A DNA stretch of 64,000 nt from Mycobacterium sp. Aquia_216. GTDB lineage: Bacteria; Actinomycetota; Actinomycetes; Mycobacteriales; Mycobacteriaceae. Positions 60,089-64,000 of the stretch are shown here, piece by piece; the first letter of the stretch is position 1; every line of letters begins with the position of its first letter. A program made the position numbers and the translations under genes. Under the pieces are notes generated by a model. It saw only the letters and a program-made list of their open reading frames with translations. It was not told where the DNA came from and did not search any database. The DNA is taken from NCBI RefSeq assembly GCF_026723865.1, contig NZ_CP113529.1, positions 4,092,001 to 4,156,000 on the forward strand. Direction: 5' to 3'.

Positions 60089-61112
60089 CGCGGCCTACGC
60101 GTTTGAACGCGTCGATGATCTGCAGATAACAGTCCTCGGACTCCTCGGTGGTAAATGGAGGAACGTAGGACGTGTGCAGGGCCAGATGCGGAAGACCCTT
60201 GTAGTTGTCGAGTTTCTGGCGGCACTCCTCGGGTGTCCCGGTGATGGAGAACAGTTCGACAAGCTCTTCGGGGGTGTCCTCGAACGCCGCTAACCCCCTC
60301 TGCATCATCGACACACGCAATTCGTTGACCAGATCCTGCACGCCTTCGATTTGGGCGACCACGTCGGAAACCGGGTGGGCGATGTAGAAGCCGACGTGCT
60401 TCTTGGCACGCGCCAGCGCGACGTCACGGTCGGGGTGGACACAGCAAATGACTTCACACGCCAGGTCGAGCGCGTCCGGATCACGGCCGGCCGAGCGCGC
60501 TCCCTCGGCAATGTTGGGAAGCACGATCTGTTCGAAAAACTTTGGTGTCCAGAGATAGCCGACCCATCCGTCGGCCTTCGCCCCACACAATTTGAGCAGC
60601 TGTGGCCGCATGCCCGCGACGAGAATCGGGATCTGCGGGCGCACCATGTCACGCAGCCCCCACGGGTTGATCGGCGGGGCGACGAAGTTGTAGTAAGCGC
60701 CGTTGAAGGGCTTGACCTCTTCGCCGGCGAGGTACGCCCAGGAACGGCGTAACACATCGACGTATTCACTCAGCCGCTTGATCGGCTTGTTGAAGTCGGT
60801 GGAGTGGAAGGATTCCAGAAACTCCGGAACTCCGGTACCGAGGCCGAATTTCATACGGCCACCGGATAGCTCGTCGACGTCGGCTGCCGCGTTCGCCGCC
60901 TCGAACGGCGAGCGGTTGAACGCCGTCGCGAGCCCGGAACACAGCTCGATGTTCGATGTGGCCAACGCCGACGTGCACAACATCGCAAACGGGTTGCGGT
61001 ATACCTCGTAGGTCCACACCGAATCTAAGCCCGCCTCGTCGGCCATGCGCGCGTATTCCGGTATGCGCGAAAGCGCGGCGGTGCGACTGGGCATTGTGAT
61101 TCCAAGCTTCAA
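60078..61112 (-). CDS. LLM-class F420-dependent-type oxidoreductase
   Basis: A 344-residue luciferase-like protein. It has MKLGITMPSRTAALSRIPEY at the start, GGRMKFGLGTGVPEF, and QIPILVAGMRPQLLKLCGAK. It overlaps the FAD protein gene by 11 bp and lies 14 bp after the next such gene, so the three are one operon. F420 or FMN is the expected cofactor. Confidence 0.89.
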   Translation of the reverse strand: MKLGITMPSRTAALSRIPEYARMADEAGLDSVWTYEVYRNPFAMLCTSALATSNIELCSGLATAFNRSPFEAANAAADVDELSGGRMKFGLGTGVPEFLESFHSTDFNKPIKRLSEYVDVLRRSWAYLAGEEVKPFNGAYYNFVAPPINPWGLRDMVRPQIPILVAGMRPQLLKLCGAKADGWVGYLWTPKFFEQIVLPNIAEGARSAGRDPDALDLACEVICCVHPDRDVALARAKKHVGFYIAHPVSDVVAQIEGVQDLVNELRVSMMQRGLAAFEDTPEELVELFSITGTPEECRQKLDNYKGLPHLALHTSYVPPFTTEESEDCYLQIIDAFKRVGRDDR

Positions 61113-61126
61113 AACACCTACCCCTT

Positions 61127-62170
61127 TCAGGTTGAACTGCTGACGGTTTCGGACAAGGCGGGCATCACTACCCGGGCGAAGCGCTCCTGGTTGTCCGCCG
61201 CGATGTCAGGGGCCAGGTTGCCGAACGCCGACACGACGATCAGGCCCCCGGCATCGGTGCGACGCACGATCTCGCGGGTCTTCTCGACGACTTCCTCGGG
61301 CGTCCCCCACGGCTGCAGCTCGGCCAGGAAATGCGCGAATTGCTCCCGCCCGTGCTTGGCGATCGTGCGGGCGATATTGCCGTAGTATTCATAGCCCGGG
61401 ATTTGTGCCATCGCCTCATCGGCGAAGCCGTAGTGCTCGATCGTCGACCGGTAGTAGGCCACAACCTGCTCGAACAGCTCGGCGGCGAGGTCGGGGTCCT
61501 CGTGGCAGGCATTGAAAATCACCACCATCGGCTTTGGCGGATCGGTACCGCGATATCGCCGATAGTGCTCGCCGTAGCGCTGCAGGTCACCGACCGTTTG
61601 ATCCCAGGGCTTCTGCAGAAAAATCATGATCCCCGCACCGAGGCGAGCCATCACCTCGGCGGACTCCGGCGATATCGACGAGGCGAACACGCGCCCGCGC
61701 AGCGGCGCCAAGGGCGCCGGTCGCAGCTCGACGCCGCGCAGGCGTCCGGTTTCAAACGCGTCCAGCAGCTCGGCGGCGGACTGATCGAAAAGCTGTCGGG
61801 AACGGGCCATCTCGACGCCGAACCCGTCGAACTCCTGGCGGGCCAGCCCGCGCCCCATGCCCAGAATCAGTCGTCCGCCGGACAGGTGGTCAAGCACGCA
61901 CGCGTGTTCGGCCAACCGGATCGGGTCGTGCCAGGGCAACACCGACACCATCGTGCCGAGCCGCACGCGCTGCGTGCGCGCCGCGACCCAGGTCAAAAAC
62001 TGCAATGGATCCGTCGACATCGAATAGTCCGCGAAATGATGCTCGACAGCCCACACCGAATCAAAGCCGAGCTGTTCGGCGCGATCGGCGAGCATCATCT
62101 CCGTGCGCCAGACTTCGTGGTCGGGTCGCCCGTCGAGGTTCTGGAAGAAGTGCCCATGCCCGATGCGCAC
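61127..62170 (-). CDS. LLM-class flavin-dependent oxidoreductase
   Basis: A 347-residue luciferase-like protein. It has RIGHGHFFQNLDGRPDHEVW, SVWAVEHHFADYSMSTDPLQ, VRLGTMVSVLPWHDPIRLAE and LSGGRLILGMGRGLARQEF. The H-H-F segment is typical of bacterial luciferase-alpha-like monooxygenases. It is first in the minus-strand operon; a short palindrome lies 45 bp upstream. Confidence 0.9.
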   Translation of the reverse strand: MRIGHGHFFQNLDGRPDHEVWRTEMMLADRAEQLGFDSVWAVEHHFADYSMSTDPLQFLTWVAARTQRVRLGTMVSVLPWHDPIRLAEHACVLDHLSGGRLILGMGRGLARQEFDGFGVEMARSRQLFDQSAAELLDAFETGRLRGVELRPAPLAPLRGRVFASSISPESAEVMARLGAGIMIFLQKPWDQTVGDLQRYGEHYRRYRGTDPPKPMVVIFNACHEDPDLAAELFEQVVAYYRSTIEHYGFADEAMAQIPGYEYYGNIARTIAKHGREQFAHFLAELQPWGTPEEVVEKTREIVRRTDAGGLIVVSAFGNLAPDIAADNQERFARVVMPALSETVSSST

Positions 62171-62214
62171 CGGTTATCTCACCGCTCCGAATCCTGAACG
62201 AACGTGTACTCCAT

Positions 62215-62229
62215 ATGATTTAGAATCAT
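62215..62229. promoter_or_regulatory. 15-bp palindrome upstream of LLM operon
   Basis: ATGATT and AATCAT around TAG. It lies 45 bp before the start at 62170, consistent with an operator for the minus-strand operon. Confidence 0.45.
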
Positions 62230-62342
62230 GCCTGGCAGCATATCAGCGCGGCATTCATATGTGAACGGTCGTTGACATTCCAATCCACACCGCGCTCATG
62301 CCAAGCCGTCGAACCCCGGACCACATTTTTTCCCGGCCTGGC

Positions 62343-62897
62343 TCACGGTGGGGCGGTTTTGAGACCGGTGATCAGGTATTGCAGACCAACCCCGAACGAG
62401 GACGGCGACCCGCCCCGTCCGCGTCTCGTTTCGATCATGACCGCGCCCAGCAGGTAGTTGAAGACGACGCTGATTCCGTCAGTTGCCTGGCGCTCGTCGT
62501 AACCGCCGCCGCGCAGAATGTCGAGAAGGCGTTCGCGCGCTTCGGCAACCCACTCGCCCGTGAGTTGCTCCGAGACCAGAATCTCCGCAATGCCGGGGCG
62601 GCTGACGAGGATCCGGTGCAGGTCAAGGATGGCGTCGAAGAGCACGGTGTCCCAGTCTTCGACAGTCGTTTGAGAACCCGACGGGATGGCGATGGTGCGC
62701 GCGACAAGTGCTTCGAGCAGTGCGTCTTTGGAGTCGAAATAGCCGTACAACGTCATGTGGCTGACGCCGAGGTCGGCACTGAGGCGGCGGAAACTGACGG
62801 CTTCGAGGCCATCGGCGTCAAGGATCGCCAGCGCCACATCGATCACATGGTCGACGTCGAGGAGGGCGCGGCGCCCAGGCCGATTTCCGGTAGTCAT
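62343..62897 (-). CDS. TetR/AcrR-family regulator
   Basis: A 184-residue TetR. The HTH is LEAVSFRRLSADLGVSHMTL - YGYFDSKDALL. ATG 62897 chosen over the frame's start at 62933, because the latter would run into the operator. It is divergent from the LLM gene at 62988 across a perfect 21-bp palindrome. Confidence 0.87.
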   Translation of the reverse strand: MTTGNRPGRRALLDVDHVIDVALAILDADGLEAVSFRRLSADLGVSHMTLYGYFDSKDALLEALVARTIAIPSGSQTTVEDWDTVLFDAILDLHRILVSRPGIAEILVSEQLTGEWVAEARERLLDILRGGGYDERQATDGISVVFNYLLGAVMIETRRGRGGSPSSFGVGLQYLITGLKTAPP

Positions 62898-62923
62898 TTC
62901 CCCACAAGGTAGAACAATCGCGG

Positions 62924-62953
62924 TTGACATCAAATATTTACGGTGTAAATATT
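62924..62953 (+). promoter_or_regulatory. Promoter overlapped by a perfect 21-bp palindrome
   Basis: AATATTTAC and GTAAATATT around GGT (62933-62953). TTGACA begins at 62924 and AAATAT lies 17 bp downstream at 62947, inside the palindrome, so a bound repressor would block RNA polymerase on the plus strand. Confidence 0.75.
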
Positions 62954-62987
62954 ACGGCACTGAGTTCGACGTCGAGCAAGGGACACC

Positions 62988-64000
62988 GTGAGACTTGGAT
63001 TGCTGCTTCCCACGATGCAGTCTGTAGACGTCAATCGCGCCGCCCTCCGCGCTGCGGAGCAGGTGGGGGTCGACGACGTCTGGGTACTCGACCACATGAT
63101 GGGCCTCACCCATCCAACAATCTGGCCGTTGTTCCCTGCCGCGCAGGCACTTCCCGACCCCGATGCCTTGCTGGATCCCTTCTGTGTCGCGGCAGCACTG
63201 GGTCCCACGACTGATCTGCCACTCGGCACGTGCGTCACCGATGCCACCCGACGGCGGGGCGGCGATCTCGCGCGTGCCGCGCTCACGCTGCACGATGCTT
63301 GCCGCGGCGGCTTCGTCCTGGGTCTGGGCTCGGGCGAGGCGGAATCGATCGTCCCGTTCGGATATGACTACGACTTCCCCGTCGGCAATGTCGAGCGGGC
63401 CCTACGGGAAATCCGATCGATGCTTGACCGCGGCCACATGCCCGAAGGTGTTGGCCGCACTGGACTTCCGCGCGATGGCAACAAAGGCATCCCTGAGGTT
63501 TGGGTCGCAGCACAACATCCTCGGATGCTCCGGCTGACCGGTACCTACGCCGACGGCTGGCTGCCGTTGCCCAGCAGCGTGGAACGGTACCGCGAGCAGT
63601 TTGGCATCATCAAAGCCGCCGCCACGAGCGCCGACAGACCCACGCCGGTGGCCTCGCTGGTACCCGCGACGATTCTCGGAGATTCACGCGAGCAAGTCTT
63701 GCAAACGCTGGAACAGCTACCGGTCGCTCGATTGATCGCCTACTACCTGCCGGCTGCAACTTGGCGGACGTACGGCCTCGATCATCCGGGCGGGCCGGAC
63801 TGTCGTGGCCAGGCCGACATCATTCCGCACACGATCGAGCCCGAACGTCTGGCCGAGATCGCCGACACGATTCCCGTCGAGCTCGTCGAGGAACTCGCCT
63901 GGCTCGGCAATGCCGACGAGATCGCCGAACGGATCGCTCCCTATGCGGAGTCCGGAGCCACCCACCTCCTGCTGGGCGATGTCACCGGAACCACGTACGC
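62988..64000 (+). CDS. LLM-class F420-dependent-type oxidoreductase, partial
   Basis: A GTG start at 62988 has AAGGGA 5 nt upstream. About 337 residues are visible and the right edge cuts the gene. Family marks are RLGLLLPTMQSVDVNRAALR, DDVWVLDHMMGLTHPTIWP, GGFVLGLGSGEAESIVPFGY and VWVAAQHPRMLRLTGTYADG. Controlled by the palindrome and TetR gene next to it. Confidence 0.9.
   Translation, partial: MRLGLLLPTMQSVDVNRAALRAAEQVGVDDVWVLDHMMGLTHPTIWPLFPAAQALPDPDALLDPFCVAAALGPTTDLPLGTCVTDATRRRGGDLARAALTLHDACRGGFVLGLGSGEAESIVPFGYDYDFPVGNVERALREIRSMLDRGHMPEGVGRTGLPRDGNKGIPEVWVAAQHPRMLRLTGTYADGWLPLPSSVERYREQFGIIKAAATSADRPTPVASLVPATILGDSREQVLQTLEQLPVARLIAYYLPAATWRTYGLDHPGGPDCRGQADIIPHTIEPERLAEIADTIPVELVEELAWLGNADEIAERIAPYAESGATHLLLGDVTGTTY

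Overview
The window looks like a chromosomal segment of a nontuberculous Mycobacterium or a close actinobacterial relative. The signs are high GC with very long antisense shadow ORFs, frequent GTG/TTG starts, many F420-type luciferase-like oxidoreductases, a mycofactocin-type SDR, a MshD-like acetyltransferase, His-variant 3Fe-4S-type ferredoxins beside P450s, and a high density of TetR regulators. No rRNA, tRNA, CRISPR array, transposase or phage gene was seen. Almost every gene is catabolic or redox; the natural reading is degradation or remodelling of hydrophobic (steroid-, terpenoid- or carotenoid-like) compounds. The substrates cannot be read from the sequence.

Region 1 (1-21.1 kb): a PEP-synthase-like protein (cut by the left edge) with a CrtI-like flavoprotein. 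Then comes a multi-operon pathway: TetR, acyl-CoA ligase, two P450s, enoyl-CoA hydratase, nitronate monooxygenase-like protein, epimerase, CrtI-like flavoprotein, mycofactocin-type SDR, homogentisate-dioxygenase-like cupin, CoA-transferase, ferredoxin, aldehyde dehydrogenase and MaoC hydratase. Seven transcription starts here carry one 19-bp palindrome (consensus WACCAAACNNNGTTTGGTW), and the TetR gene has a half-site, so 4.4-18.9 kb looks like a single regulon. An alpha/beta hydrolase, a 33-residue coupled ORF, a membrane protein and a second ferredoxin follow.

Region 2 (21.1-31.8 kb): acyl-CoA dehydrogenase, then a co-directional run SDR - P450 - Rieske oxygenase - double GNAT - NTF2/DUF35 fusion - thiolase-fold aldolase-like protein - acyl-CoA ligase - TetR, with a convergent TetR at the end.

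Region 3 (32.0-34.5 kb): a four-gene membrane operon. A NorE/COX3-like and a NorF/COX4-like subunit are sandwiched between two paralogues of a six-helix membrane family. Two more paralogues lie at 40.6 and 58.0 kb. No oxidase catalytic subunit is present.

Region 4 (34.4-48.3 kb): partly a decayed second copy of the Region 2 pathway. It holds an SDR lacking its central core, a Rieske protein lacking about 50 N-terminal residues, a P450 lacking its heme-cysteine loop, and thiolase and acyl-CoA ligase pseudogenes. Two intact aldehyde dehydrogenases and a tandem-fused CoA-transferase are mixed in. Promoters of Regions 2 and 4 share a second motif (ACCTA-N7-AGGT type), also found before the TetR gene at 48.2 kb.

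Region 5 (48.4-62.9 kb): a LuxR-type ATPase regulator divergent from a tightly overlapping operon (CrtI-like flavoprotein, two DUF7064/7065-like paralogues with an F420-type oxidoreductase between them, an APH-fold kinase-like protein, an SDR). Opposite to it lie a membrane paralogue, a flavin amine-oxidase-like protein, two F420-type oxidoreductases and a TetR. The last is divergent from a further F420-type oxidoreductase that runs off the right edge. Five further palindromes sit upstream of genes in Regions 1, 3, 4 and 5.
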